Shown piece after piece: positions 18,307 to 26,770 of a stretch of 64,000 bases of DNA; position 1 is the stretch's first letter; every line of letters starts with the position of its first letter. Under the pieces are notes generated by a model. It was not told where the DNA came from. It did no database searches and saw only the letters and a list, made by a program, of their open reading frames with translations. Position numbers and translations under genes: made by a program. This DNA is from an uncultured Lachnospiraceae bacterium (GTDB taxonomy: Bacteria; Bacillota; Clostridia; Lachnospirales; Lachnospiraceae), in contig CAMNTQ010000007.1 in the NCBI GenBank assembly GCA_946558695.1, forward strand, positions 1 through 64,000. The letters are read 5' to 3'.

Positions 18307-19074
18307 ATGAATTATTCGGAAAATGATAAGCAGTATCACATTCAGGTCGCAAGCGGTGATGTGGGAAGGTATGTGATCCTGCCGGGAGATCCAAAGCGCT
18401 GTGAGAAGATTGCCAAATATTTTGACGACGCAAAGCTCATAGCGGACAGCAGAGAATATGTGACCTATACAGGATATCTGGAAGGTGTGAAGGTCAGTGT
18501 GACTTCTACGGGAATCGGCGGGCCTTCGGCGGCGATTGCCATGGAGGAGCTTGTGAAGGCGGGAGCCGATACCTTTCTTCGGATCGGGACCTGCGGCGGT
18601 ATGCAGACGGATGTGATGAGCGGCGATATCGTCATCGCCACCGGAGCGGTTCGTATGGAGGGGACAAGCAAGGAGTACGCGCCCGTCGAATACCCGGCGG
18701 TGCCCGATATCCGGCTTGTAAACGCGCTGATCAATGCAGCGGAAAAACTAGAAAAGACCTACCATGCAGGCGTGGTTCAGTGTAAGGATTCTTTCTATGG
18801 CCAGCACTCGCCTGAGACGAAGCCGGCAGGTTATGAGCTTATGAATAGGTGGGAGGCATGGAAACAGATGGGATGTCTGGCGTCCGAGATGGAATCGGCA
18901 GCCCTTTTCATCGTTGCGGATTATCTCCACGTAAGAGCCGGAACCTGCCTTCTTGTAATGGCAAATCAGGAGCGTGAAAAAGCAGGGCTTTTCAATCCGG
19001 TCGTCCACGATACGGATACGGCGGTCCGGGTGACTGTCGAAGCGCTGAGGGAATTGATCCGAGCTGAAAAGTAA
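18307..19074 (+). CDS. udp: Uridine phosphorylase-type nucleoside phosphorylase
   Basis: A PNP/UDP-family enzyme of 255 residues, cleaving a nucleoside with phosphate to base and (deoxy)ribose-1-phosphate in the cytoplasm. Visible motifs are [14 protein letters not shown] near the N-terminus (phosphate site), [29 protein letters not shown] and the C-terminal [15 protein letters not shown] that contacts ribose. The ATG at 18307 lies 8 bases after AGGAGG (18293-18298), better than the upstream in-frame ATG at 18283. The sequence fits uridine phosphorylases best, but base specificity is not certain. It is last in the asnB-led run. Confidence 0.88.
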   Translation: MNYSENDKQYHIQVASGDVGRYVILPGDPKRCEKIAKYFDDAKLIADSREYVTYTGYLEGVKVSVTSTGIGGPSAAIAMEELVKAGADTFLRIGTCGGMQTDVMSGDIVIATGAVRMEGTSKEYAPVEYPAVPDIRLVNALINAAEKLEKTYHAGVVQCKDSFYGQHSPETKPAGYELMNRWEAWKQMGCLASEMESAALFIVADYLHVRAGTCLLVMANQEREKAGLFNPVVHDTDTAVRVTVEALRELIRAEK

Positions 19075-19076
19075 CT

Positions 19077-19126
19077 AAAAAATCACCCGGTATTTCCGAA
19101 ACCTCTGGACGGCAAATACCGGGTGA
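19077..19126 (-). terminator. Intrinsic terminator of the minus-strand isomerase gene
   Basis: A perfect 13-bp stem, TCACCCGGTATTT (19083-19095) with AAATACCGGGTGA (19114-19126). On the minus strand it is followed by six T. On the plus strand it has no T-run, though it may still slow polymerase leaving udp. Confidence 0.85.
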
Positions 19127-19155
19127 CTTCAAGGTCATCCTTTCATGGCCTGTTC

Positions 19156-19599
19156 TTATGCCCTCTCGTTGTCGTACGCAACAAAGCGGTCTACCTTCGG
19201 CTGGGAACCGCAGCCCGGAACAAATTCATTGGTCAAAAATTCTGTTACGAACATCTCTCTCTCTTTGCTTCCCGTAGTGAACGCGCCCATGCAGATAATG
19301 TTGGCATCGTTGCTCAGACGCGCGCGCTGTGCGGAATATACGTCGGATACAAGAGCGGCGTAAGCGCCTTTCACTTTGTTCGCGGCGATAGAAACGCCGA
19401 TACCTGTTCCGCATACAAGGATTCCGCGGTCATACTTTTGGGCAGCTACAGCTTCTGCAACTTCAATCGCCACGTTGGCATAGATCGGATCCTCGCTTCC
19501 AAAATCAGTCACTTCACCGTAACCCTTTGCCTCGATAAATTTGATGAGCGCCTCTTTTTCGTTCTGTGCATTTGGATCGCAGCCGATTGCAATTTTCAT
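19156..19599 (-). CDS. rpiB: RpiB/LacA/LacB-family sugar-phosphate isomerase
   Basis: A 147-residue isomerase of the ribose-5-phosphate isomerase B fold, interconverting aldose and ketose sugar phosphates in the cytoplasm. The active-site loop VCGTGIGVSIAANKVKG supplies the family Cys, and SAQRARLSNDANIICMGAF matches the conserved phosphate-site region. One oddity is that the usual N-terminal DHAG motif reads CDPNAQ here, so the substrate may not be ribose-5-phosphate. AGGAGG (complement of 19608-19613) precedes the ATG by eight bases. The symbol is used in the family sense. Confidence 0.85.
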   Translation of the reverse strand: MKIAIGCDPNAQNEKEALIKFIEAKGYGEVTDFGSEDPIYANVAIEVAEAVAAQKYDRGILVCGTGIGVSIAANKVKGAYAALVSDVYSAQRARLSNDANIICMGAFTTGSKEREMFVTEFLTNEFVPGCGSQPKVDRFVAYDNERA

Positions 19600-19697
19600 C
19601 TTCCATTCCTCCTAAAAAATTACTGTTTTATTCTTGTAATTATATTTTATCATTTCATTTTCTTTTTGTCTACTTTCGATTTCTTTCGATTTGAAAA

Positions 19698-20471
19698 TTA
19701 TTTTAAAATTTCCCGAAGAATACGTTCTACAGATTCCGTCTGTCTGTCGGCATGCTTCTCCACGCCGGGCGCACAGTCTGCCATGGCATAGCCAATCCCG
19801 GCAGCCTCGAGAAGTTCGATATCATTAAACTGATCCCCAAAAGCAATTCCATCTTTTAATGATATGCCAAGATGCCGTGTGATGTCGGCAAGTCCGGAAC
19901 CTTTATTCGCATTCGGCACAATAAAGTCTACCCACAGATTTCCCGATGTAACAACCGTGATCTCCGAGGAAAACTGTTCTCTGAAAAACGGTTCCGTCTC
20001 ATCGGTTCCATCAAAATCAAGGACGGCAAATTTTAAAAATGGCTCGTCGATATCCAAGAGATCCGGTACTTTTTCGATTTTATATTTCAGAACATTTCGC
20101 ATATGGTTCATAAATCTTGGATCCTCGGAGTCGGTATAAGAGGTTGATTCGCAGGAAAGAAGGCAGTGATAATTCGGGAATTTTCTTGCAGCTTTTATGA
20201 TACGGATTCCAAGCTCCCTGTCGATGAGTCCTCTTGAGATAACTTTGTGATCGTGGACGCAGAGAGAGCCGTTCTCGGCGACATAAGAAATCTCATCCTG
20301 CACAGGCCCGAAAAGACGGTATAAATTATCATATTGCCGCCCGCTGGCAGCGATAAAGTGAATTCCTTTTTCTTTAAGCCGGCGAATCAGATCGAATACT
20401 TCCGCGTCAAAAGACTGCGCCCCGTTCCTTAAAAGGGTTCCGTCCAGATCACTGGCAACATATTTTATCAT
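19698..20471 (-). CDS. HAD-superfamily (Cof-type) sugar phosphatase
   Basis: A 257-residue HAD IIB hydrolase, probably a cytoplasmic phosphatase acting on sugar phosphates or similar small substrates. Motif I DLDGTLL supplies the nucleophile Asp near residue 9. Motif II is FIAASGRQYDNL, and motif IV GDQFNDIELLEAAGIGYAM gives the acidic Mg ligands. The start is the codon at 20469-20471, ten bases after AGGAGG (complement of 20481-20486). A longer in-frame extension upstream lacks a ribosome site. It diverges from the metallo-beta-lactamase gene. Confidence 0.9.
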   Translation of the reverse strand: MIKYVASDLDGTLLRNGAQSFDAEVFDLIRRLKEKGIHFIAASGRQYDNLYRLFGPVQDEISYVAENGSLCVHDHKVISRGLIDRELGIRIIKAARKFPNYHCLLSCESTSYTDSEDPRFMNHMRNVLKYKIEKVPDLLDIDEPFLKFAVLDFDGTDETEPFFREQFSSEITVVTSGNLWVDFIVPNANKGSGLADITRHLGISLKDGIAFGDQFNDIELLEAAGIGYAMADCAPGVEKHADRQTESVERILREILK

Positions 20472-20519
20472 AGCAAAACTCCTCCTGAATTTCTTGAATT
20501 GTATTTTGTAATTCTTTTG

Positions 20520-20548
20520 TTGCGGATGAACCACCAACCCATTATAAT
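20520..20548 (+). promoter_or_regulatory. Putative promoter of the metallo-beta-lactamase-fold gene
   Basis: TTGCGG at 20520-20525, 17-base spacer, TATAAT at 20543-20548, in the 112-base divergent intergenic region. Confidence 0.6.
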
Positions 20549-20583
20549 AGAAAAAGAAAATAATTGGAAGAAGGAAAATAAAA

Positions 20584-21396
20584 ATGAGAGCGACGGTTGT
20601 AGTAGACAATATTGAGAATTCCGGGTTAAAGGGTGAGTGGGGGCTCTGCATTTATATTGAATATAATGGCAAGAAGATACTTTTAGATACGGGAGCTTCC
20701 GGACTTTTTGCGGAAAACTCGGATAAACTCGGACTTTCATTGGAAGAGATTGACTATGCCGTGCTGTCCCACGCCCATTACGACCACAGCGACGGCATGA
20801 GGAAATTTTTTCAGATAAATCAAAAGGCGAAATTTTATCTGAGGGAGGGCTGCCGGGAAAACTGTTATGCGAAAAAATGGATTTTCACAAAATATATTGG
20901 TATCGGAAAAGGCATTCTGGAAGAGTACCGGCATCGGCTTGTCTATGTGTCGGGGGATTATCCGCTTATGGAGGGCGCAAGCCTGATCCCTCATAAAACG
21001 CCGGGGCTTGCTTCGGCCGGCTTAAGAGAGAAGATGTACCGGAAGGAAGGAAAGAAATGGAAACCCGATGATTTTTCCCACGAACAGAGCTTAGTGTTTG
21101 ACACACCGGAGGGAATCGTCATATTCAACAGCTGTTCCCACGGCGGCGCAGACAATATTATACGCGAAGTGATGGAAAGCTTTCCGGGGAAAAAAGCGCT
21201 GGCATTAGTCGGCGGTTTCCATCTGTCCAACAAATCAGAAGACTTTGTGAGAAAGCTTGCCAAGGGAATTCGGGAGACAGGAATTACATTCGTGTATACC
21301 GGGCACTGCACAGGGCAAAAGGCTTATGAAATCTTAAAAGAAGAACTGGGAAGCCATGCAGTGCAGTTGATGTCCGGTCTGGTTATGGAATTTTAG
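20584..21396 (+). CDS. Metallo-beta-lactamase-fold hydrolase
   Basis: A 270-residue MBL-fold protein of the group related to archaeal 7,8-dihydropterin-6-methyl-4-(beta-D-ribofuranosyl)aminobenzene-5'-phosphate synthase-like proteins. The metal site is seen as SHAHYDHSDG (residues about 61-70), the following His in NSCSHGGADN, and a late His in YTGHCTGQKAYEIL. LLDTGASGLF near the N-terminus is also typical. The substrate is unknown. AAGGA about ten bases upstream sets the ATG. It has its own promoter and diverges from the HAD gene. Confidence 0.85.
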   Translation: MRATVVVDNIENSGLKGEWGLCIYIEYNGKKILLDTGASGLFAENSDKLGLSLEEIDYAVLSHAHYDHSDGMRKFFQINQKAKFYLREGCRENCYAKKWIFTKYIGIGKGILEEYRHRLVYVSGDYPLMEGASLIPHKTPGLASAGLREKMYRKEGKKWKPDDFSHEQSLVFDTPEGIVIFNSCSHGGADNIIREVMESFPGKKALALVGGFHLSNKSEDFVRKLAKGIRETGITFVYTGHCTGQKAYEILKEELGSHAVQLMSGLVMEF

Positions 21397-21428
21397 AAGC
21401 CATGAAAATGTATTTTTCCATTCTTCAA

Positions 21429-21457
21429 TTGTATTTTGCAGGGAAAGATGATAGTAT
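21429..21457 (+). promoter_or_regulatory. Putative promoter of the PfkB kinase gene
   Basis: TTGTAT at 21429-21434, 17-base spacer, TAGTAT at 21452-21457. Confidence 0.5.
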
Positions 21458-21515
21458 AAATGCAGTGACTTAAATAAGGAAACGATGATAGACATGTCAA
21501 AAACAGGTGAATCGA

Positions 21516-22415
21516 ATGTCAGAGATTATTATTATAGGCGCGGCGATTATTGATATATTAGTACGCCCTGCCAGCGCGGCGGTTTTTGAGACGGGTTCCT
21601 ATGCGGCGGAAGATATCCGGATGGCATTAGGAGGAGACGCTCTGAATGAAGCTGTCATTCTTTCGAGGATGGGAAAGAACGTCCGATTAGAGACGATCAT
21701 TGGAGATGACAGCGCAGGAAGGTTTATCATCAGGCAGTGCAGGGAGAGCAAAGTCATACTGGAAGAAAGACAGATCAGAAGAGAGATTCCTACGGGAATC
21801 AATGTTGTCCTTGTAGGAGAGGACGGGGAGCGAAGTTTCCTTACGAATCCGGCCGGGAGTCTTAGAAAGCTTACGATCAAGGATATCCGTATGCCCTTTG
21901 ACAACGATGCGAAGATTTTATGTTTTGCCAGCATCTTTGTCTTTCCAAAGCTCCGTACGAAGCAGCTTGTACGTATATTTTCACAGGCAAAGGATCAGGG
22001 GATCATCGTGTGTGCAGATATGACCAAATGCAAGAACAAGGAGACGGTTTTTGACATGGCAAAGGCTTTCTCCTATATTGATTATCTTTTTGCAAACGAA
22101 GAAGAGGCCAGTCTTCTGACTGGTGAGAAAGACAGAGTGAAAGCAGCGGCGGCTCTTCTTTTATCAGGCGCGAAGCATGTGATCGTGAAATGCGGCCGCG
22201 ATGGCTGCCTAGTGAAGACAGAGGAGGAAGAATACATGGTTCCGGCGAAAGAAGATGTCGTATGCATTGATACGACAGGCGCCGGGGACAGTTTTGCGGC
22301 CGGTTTCATCTATGCTCTGTTAGAGGGGAAGAATTTAGAACAATGCGCACAGTTTGCCAATGAATGCGGAGCGAAAGCTGTCGGTGTTCTGGGCGCAGCA
22401 GAGTGGATTCTATGA
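21516..22415 (+). CDS. PfkB-family carbohydrate kinase
   Basis: A 299-residue ribokinase/PfkB-family kinase transferring phosphate from ATP to a sugar or related alcohol. Diagnostic stretches are GGDALNEAVILSRMG (substrate side, near residue 37), LFANEEEASLLTG, and the ATP/catalytic signature DTTGAGDSFAAGF near residue 250, where the Asp is the base. I chose ATG 21516, with AGGTGA six bases upstream, over GTG 21507. The substrate cannot be told from sequence. A small membrane protein gene follows 17 bases later, so the two are probably cotranscribed. Confidence 0.88.
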   Translation: MSEIIIIGAAIIDILVRPASAAVFETGSYAAEDIRMALGGDALNEAVILSRMGKNVRLETIIGDDSAGRFIIRQCRESKVILEERQIRREIPTGINVVLVGEDGERSFLTNPAGSLRKLTIKDIRMPFDNDAKILCFASIFVFPKLRTKQLVRIFSQAKDQGIIVCADMTKCKNKETVFDMAKAFSYIDYLFANEEEASLLTGEKDRVKAAAALLLSGAKHVIVKCGRDGCLVKTEEEEYMVPAKEDVVCIDTTGAGDSFAAGFIYALLEGKNLEQCAQFANECGAKAVGVLGAAEWIL

Positions 22416-22432
22416 AGGAGGAAGGAGAAATC

Positions 22433-22843
22433 ATGACATTCAAAGGAAAAATAGCGGCATGGTGGTATGTTGCAATAGCAGTGTTGGACGGAATCGCCAT
22501 TGCCGCTGTAATATATAACGGGTTATCACTGATTTTGGCAGTAAACGTGATTGCTGTTGCATTCATTAATTTATTTTTTATACCGCCTATCTTTAAAAAT
22601 GATGTGACTGTCACAAAGAAGGATGTGATCGTAAGATTCGGACTGCTCACGAAGACAATTCCGATACGGGGAATTACGGTCGTCAAGATCATGAAGAATT
22701 ATTCCGCTTCTTTTGCCGCGTCCTTTGACCGGGTTGGAATTGAAGCCGGCGGTATGTCTGCCGTATTTATCTCTCTGGAAGATAACGGGGCGTTCACAAA
22801 AGAATTATTGAAGAGGAACCGTAAGATCAAATATCTCATTTAG
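22433..22843 (+). CDS. Small two-helix membrane protein with PH-like domain
   Basis: A 136-residue protein with two adjacent hydrophobic helices (about residues 8-30 and 33-52) and a soluble part that looks like a bacterial PH-like domain (VTVTKKDVIVRFGLLTKTIP, then VFISLEDNGAF). No function is recognised. GAAGGAG upstream favours the ATG at 22433 over an in-frame ATG at 22364 inside the kinase gene. A terminator follows. Confidence 0.7.
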   Translation: MTFKGKIAAWWYVAIAVLDGIAIAAVIYNGLSLILAVNVIAVAFINLFFIPPIFKNDVTVTKKDVIVRFGLLTKTIPIRGITVVKIMKNYSASFAASFDRVGIEAGGMSAVFISLEDNGAFTKELLKRNRKIKYLI

Positions 22844-22876
22844 TCGGTATCATATTTTACAAAAAAGAAGCGTTGG

Positions 22877-22914
22877 GGACGGAACAGAATCTGTATTTCC
22901 GTCCTAAATTTTTT
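22877..22914 (+). terminator. Intrinsic terminator after the PfkB operon
   Basis: GGACGGAA (22877-22884) pairs with TTCCGTCC (22897-22904), with an inner CAG/CTG pairing, followed by TAAATTTTTT. Confidence 0.8.
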
Positions 22915-22978
22915 CAGTAAAATCATGTTTTACGGGTACAATAAGAAGCATAGTTTACATTAGAGGAGCTGAACGAGC

Positions 22979-25039
22979 ATGGAAGACATACAGTATTTTG
23001 AAGAGGCGGAATATCTGAAGGAGATCATCCGAAAAATAAACGAACAGATCAAAAAGACAAAAGAAGCCCTTTCCCGCGGACAGAAGGAAATTGACAACAT
23101 GCATGACTATTACTGGCTGAATTATACAGAGATGGATCAGTACGGTTATGAGGATTTCGACAACCAGCGCTTGCTCTTTGAGCAGGTCAGTGCCAATGCA
23201 AAACAGGCAAAGAAAAGGCAGCGGCTTAAGCGCATGGTTGATTCCCCGTATTTTGGAAGAGTGGATTTTAAGTACGAAGGAGAGGAGTCGGCGGAAAAAT
23301 TTTACATCGGTATCGGGAATTTTGCGGAAAAATCGGGAGCGGTGCCTTTGATCTATGACTGGCGCGCCCCGGTCAGCGGTTTGTTTTATGACTATGACAA
23401 AGGCCCTGCTTCCTATCCGGCGCCATCCGGCGTCATGGAAGGCGAGATCTGCGCTAAGCGGCAGTACAAGATCAAAAACGGAGAGCTTATCTATGCTTTT
23501 GAGTGTGACACAAAGATTGACGACGAGATATTGAAGGCTGAGCTTGGCGGAAACAGTGACGTGCAGCTTAAGAATATCGTCCGCACGATCCAGAAGGAGC
23601 AGAATGCCATTATCCGAAATACGAAGGATTGGATTCTCGTCATTCAGGGGGCGGCAGGAAGCGGCAAGACGTCCATCGCCCTCCACCGTATCGCGTATCT
23701 TCTGTATCATGACAGAGACCGCTTAAAATCATCCGATATTCTGATCCTGTCGCCAAACAGCGTGTTTTCGGATTATATCTCTCACATCCTCCCTGAACTT
23801 GGCGAGGAGAATATTCGGGAGATGAGCTTCGATCTTTTTTCCTATCACGAGCTCAAATGCACGGCTGAGGACTGCGAGGACCGGTACGACTATCTGGAAC
23901 GCCAGATTAAATTTCCGGATCCGGATGCAAGAAGGCGCTTCAAAGAAAAACAGTCTCAGTCCTTTATCGGGCTGATGGAAGGGTACCTTGCCATGCTGGA
24001 GGAAGATCTGGTAACGCTTCGCCCGATAACCTTCCGTGGCTTAAAAAAGACGGAAGAAGAACTGATCCGGTTATTTTATTTTAAATTTCAGAGTACGCCG
24101 CTTTTAAAACGTATGGATGCGGTGATGGAGTATGTTGCTGATGAGTATGAGACGCTCTGCGGCAGAAATCTTACCGAAGATGAGCTTGAACATCTGAAAA
24201 GTATGTTTGATAAGATGTATGTAACAAAGGATATTTATCATATCTATAACCGTATGCTTTCGGAATATGGCTATGAGACTTTACCAGATGCGGCATATGA
24301 AAAACGAAAGGTTCCTTATGAAGATGTCTATCCGATGCTCTATTTGAAATACCGTCTGACCGGTCAGACGGCACGCAGGAAAGTCCGGCATCTGGTCATT
24401 GATGAGATGCAGGATTATTCCTATCTGCAGTATACGATTCTTGCCCAGATGTTTTCGTGCCGCATGACGATTCTCGGCGACCGGGCGCAGACGCTGGACG
24501 ATGAGGCGCAGGATGTGTTTCGCTTTCTGCCGAAGATATTCGGAAAAGGCGTTCAGAAAATCACGATCAATAAAAGTTACCGCAATACATGGGAGATTGC
24601 GCAGTATTCGGCAAAGCTTCTGCATCTTCCTGACATCTCGTTCCTGAAAAGGCACGGAAAAGAAGTGGAGGAGAAAACATTTCCTGAAATGGAAGGACTC
24701 CTTGCGGCCGTTTTTGAAAATCTTTCAGAGAGCTATGAGACGGCGGCCATTCTTACTTTGACAGAGGAAGAAGCTTGCGACATATACCGCCTTATCATGG
24801 GAACGCATAAAAAAGAGGAGCGTGAAAGGCGGCTCTCGGTTCATTATATTGACCGGAACAGCACCATTTTTGAGAAAGGTTTGACGGTCACAACTTATTA
24901 TCTTGCCAAGGGACTGGAATTCGATCAGGTATTTACCGCATTCCCGGACAAAATACATCCTTTCATGAAGCAAGCCTCTTATATCAGCGCAACAAGGGCT
25001 CTTCATGAATTGTACGCGTACCGGTTTGAGCGGTTTTAG
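22979..25039 (+). CDS. HelD-like superfamily 1 helicase / RNA polymerase recycling ATPase
   Basis: A 686-residue UvrD/Rep-related protein with the HelD architecture: a long N-terminal coiled coil (residues about 1-85), then the ATPase core with Walker A GAAGSGKTSIALHRIAY (near residue 223), motif II VIDEMQDYSYLQY, GDRAQTLDD and a C-terminal GLTVTTYYLAKGLEFDQVF. HelD proteins bind RNA polymerase and release it from stalled or terminated complexes. That role is inferred from architecture. A plain DNA helicase is the alternative. GAGGAG about 13 bases upstream sets the ATG. Confidence 0.85.
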   Translation: MEDIQYFEEAEYLKEIIRKINEQIKKTKEALSRGQKEIDNMHDYYWLNYTEMDQYGYEDFDNQRLLFEQVSANAKQAKKRQRLKRMVDSPYFGRVDFKYEGEESAEKFYIGIGNFAEKSGAVPLIYDWRAPVSGLFYDYDKGPASYPAPSGVMEGEICAKRQYKIKNGELIYAFECDTKIDDEILKAELGGNSDVQLKNIVRTIQKEQNAIIRNTKDWILVIQGAAGSGKTSIALHRIAYLLYHDRDRLKSSDILILSPNSVFSDYISHILPELGEENIREMSFDLFSYHELKCTAEDCEDRYDYLERQIKFPDPDARRRFKEKQSQSFIGLMEGYLAMLEEDLVTLRPITFRGLKKTEEELIRLFYFKFQSTPLLKRMDAVMEYVADEYETLCGRNLTEDELEHLKSMFDKMYVTKDIYHIYNRMLSEYGYETLPDAAYEKRKVPYEDVYPMLYLKYRLTGQTARRKVRHLVIDEMQDYSYLQYTILAQMFSCRMTILGDRAQTLDDEAQDVFRFLPKIFGKGVQKITINKSYRNTWEIAQYSAKLLHLPDISFLKRHGKEVEEKTFPEMEGLLAAVFENLSESYETAAILTLTEEEACDIYRLIMGTHKKEERERRLSVHYIDRNSTIFEKGLTVTTYYLAKGLEFDQVFTAFPDKIHPFMKQASYISATRALHELYAYRFERF

Positions 25040-25068
25040 TCATAATACATGCCTTTTTCACATAGATT
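25039..25068 (+). promoter_or_regulatory. Candidate sporulation (sigma-E type) promoter of yqfC-yqfD
   Basis: GTCATAAT at 25039-25046, a 14-base spacer, then CATAGATT at 25061-25068. The Bacillus sigma-E consensus is about GTCATATT, 13-14 bases, CATACAAT, so this matches at 7 of 8 and 6 of 8 positions. It sits right before sporulation genes. Confidence 0.45.
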
Positions 25069-25095
25069 ACAATAAAATCTGTGAATGGCGTTTGT

Positions 25096-25413
25096 ATGAA
25101 GGCAAAGAGACAGGTAGTATCATCACGGGAGGAACATTCCTTTAAAAATAGATTGTCAGAACTGTCAGAGCTGCCAAAGGACGTAGTGCTTGGCATCCCC
25201 ATGCTCACGATGGTAGGGCAGATGGAACTGAATATTGAAAATTACAGAGGAATCATAGAGTATACGGACAGCCTGATACGGGTTCACACAAAGGACGGAC
25301 AGATCCGGGTAAACGGTAAAAATTTGAAAGTGGAATATTATACCAACGACGAGATGAAAGTCACCGGACATATCGTCTCCATCGAATATGTGAATCTGAC
25401 AGCTCCAAGCTGA
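25096..25413 (+). CDS. yqfC: Sporulation protein YqfC (YabP family)
   Basis: A 105-residue YabP/YqfC-family protein, usually made in the mother cell under sigma-E and paired with yqfD. The conserved core is visible as DVVLGIPMLTMVGQMELNIE and GIIEYTDSLIRVHTKDG. I took ATG 25096. A GTG at 25081 is the alternative, and neither has a strong ribosome site. The exact role in spore formation is not known. Confidence 0.88.
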   Translation: MKAKRQVVSSREEHSFKNRLSELSELPKDVVLGIPMLTMVGQMELNIENYRGIIEYTDSLIRVHTKDGQIRVNGKNLKVEYYTNDEMKVTGHIVSIEYVNLTAPS

Positions 25414-25459
25414 ATACAATCTTTTGAAACATATATTTATCCGGCAGGAGGAATGAGCG

Positions 25460-26770
25460 TTGCTGTCACGGCTTATCTGTTATATCAGGGGATATCTTCG
25501 CATACGGATCGCAGGATATTCCACGGAAAGATTTTTAAATGCATGCCGTCACAGGGGGATTTACCTGTGGGGGCTTCAGGCTGTCTCGGGGGCATATGAA
25601 ATGAATATTTCAATCAGCGGCTTCCGGAAGCTAAAACCAATCATTCGGAAGACGAGAACAAAAGTTACGATTATAAAGAGATCTGGTTTGCCCTTTTATT
25701 TATTTCGTTATCGAAAACGGAAGCTTTTTTTTGCCGGGGCATTCTGTTTTGTGTTTTTGATCTTTTGGATGTCCCATTATATCTGGAACATCGATATTAC
25801 CGGAAACAGTACGAGGACGGATGAGACTTTGCTGGAATTTCTGAAAGCAAAATCTGTTCAGAACGGTATGGCGAAGTCTGATGTGGATTGCCAGCGGATC
25901 GTAAAGGATATCCGTAAGGAGTATGACGATATCATATGGGTGTCCGCTTCTATCCGCGGCACAAAGCTTTATATACGGGTGAAGGAAAATGAGGATTCTC
26001 CGTCTGTCAGTGCGAAAGGGAATCCAAAACAGAATGGAGAGCAGGAAGAGAATGCCGGCCAGCCCGTGGATATCGTGGCGGATAAAAGCTGTATCATTGA
26101 AAGCGCCGTCGTCCGGAACGGATTGTTTCAGACAAAAATCGGAGCGAAGGTGAAAAAGGGAGATGTATTAGTGTCGGGCCAGATTCCGGTCAATAACGAT
26201 GCCGGAGAAATCATCGGATATCAGTACCATGTTTCCGATGCGGACATCATCGGAAAAACTGCCCTGAAATACGAAGATTCCTGCCTGAATACCTATATTG
26301 AAAAAGAAGATTACGATATCTGCAAACAGGAATATTATTTTAAGGTTGGAAATATCCGCTTTACACTAGGAGGGATTCAGAATGATTATGAGAATTTTAC
26401 TTTGTCCGGCCAGCAGTGGCAGTTAAAAATCTTCGATAATTTCTTTTTTCCGGTCTATTGGGGGAAAAGATGGGCAGTTCCCTATAAGCCCCATGAAAAA
26501 CAGCGCCGAAAAGAAGATCTTCAGCAGATTCTTACAGAGAGATTTGTAAGATACTGCGAAGATTTGGAGAAAAAGGGGGTAGAAATTATTGAGAATGATG
26601 TTAAAATATACACAGGACAAAACGAATCGTCTGCCAAAGGTAATCTGACAGTCCGGATGCCGATTGGCAAAGAGAAGGCCGCAAAGCTTTTAAAGATTCC
26701 GGAAAAGAAAGAAGAGGCCGAAAAAGAGACAGGAGAAAAAACGGATGGGAATGATGGAAACAGCCATTGA
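25460..26770 (+). CDS. yqfD: Sporulation protein YqfD
   Basis: A 436-residue membrane protein of the YqfD family, partner of yqfC in sporulating Firmicutes. The N-terminal cytoplasmic part has RGYLRIRIAGYSTERFLN. A membrane helix follows (about residues 92-110, LFFAGAFCFVFLIFWMSHYI), then an extracytoplasmic domain beginning WNIDITGN. The TTG start lies eight bases after AGGAGG (25446-25451) and no ATG fits this frame. The Lys/Glu-rich C-terminus overlaps phoH by 26 bases, so the two are cotranscribed. Confidence 0.92.
   Translation: MLSRLICYIRGYLRIRIAGYSTERFLNACRHRGIYLWGLQAVSGAYEMNISISGFRKLKPIIRKTRTKVTIIKRSGLPFYLFRYRKRKLFFAGAFCFVFLIFWMSHYIWNIDITGNSTRTDETLLEFLKAKSVQNGMAKSDVDCQRIVKDIRKEYDDIIWVSASIRGTKLYIRVKENEDSPSVSAKGNPKQNGEQEENAGQPVDIVADKSCIIESAVVRNGLFQTKIGAKVKKGDVLVSGQIPVNNDAGEIIGYQYHVSDADIIGKTALKYEDSCLNTYIEKEDYDICKQEYYFKVGNIRFTLGGIQNDYENFTLSGQQWQLKIFDNFFFPVYWGKRWAVPYKPHEKQRRKEDLQQILTERFVRYCEDLEKKGVEIIENDVKIYTGQNESSAKGNLTVRMPIGKEKAAKLLKIPEKKEEAEKETGEKTDGNDGNSH

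Noticed and set aside
19123-19791. 222-codon plus-strand frame opposite rpiB and the HAD gene
   Set aside because: Antisense to two genes with clear motifs and ribosome sites. No protein family is recognisable.
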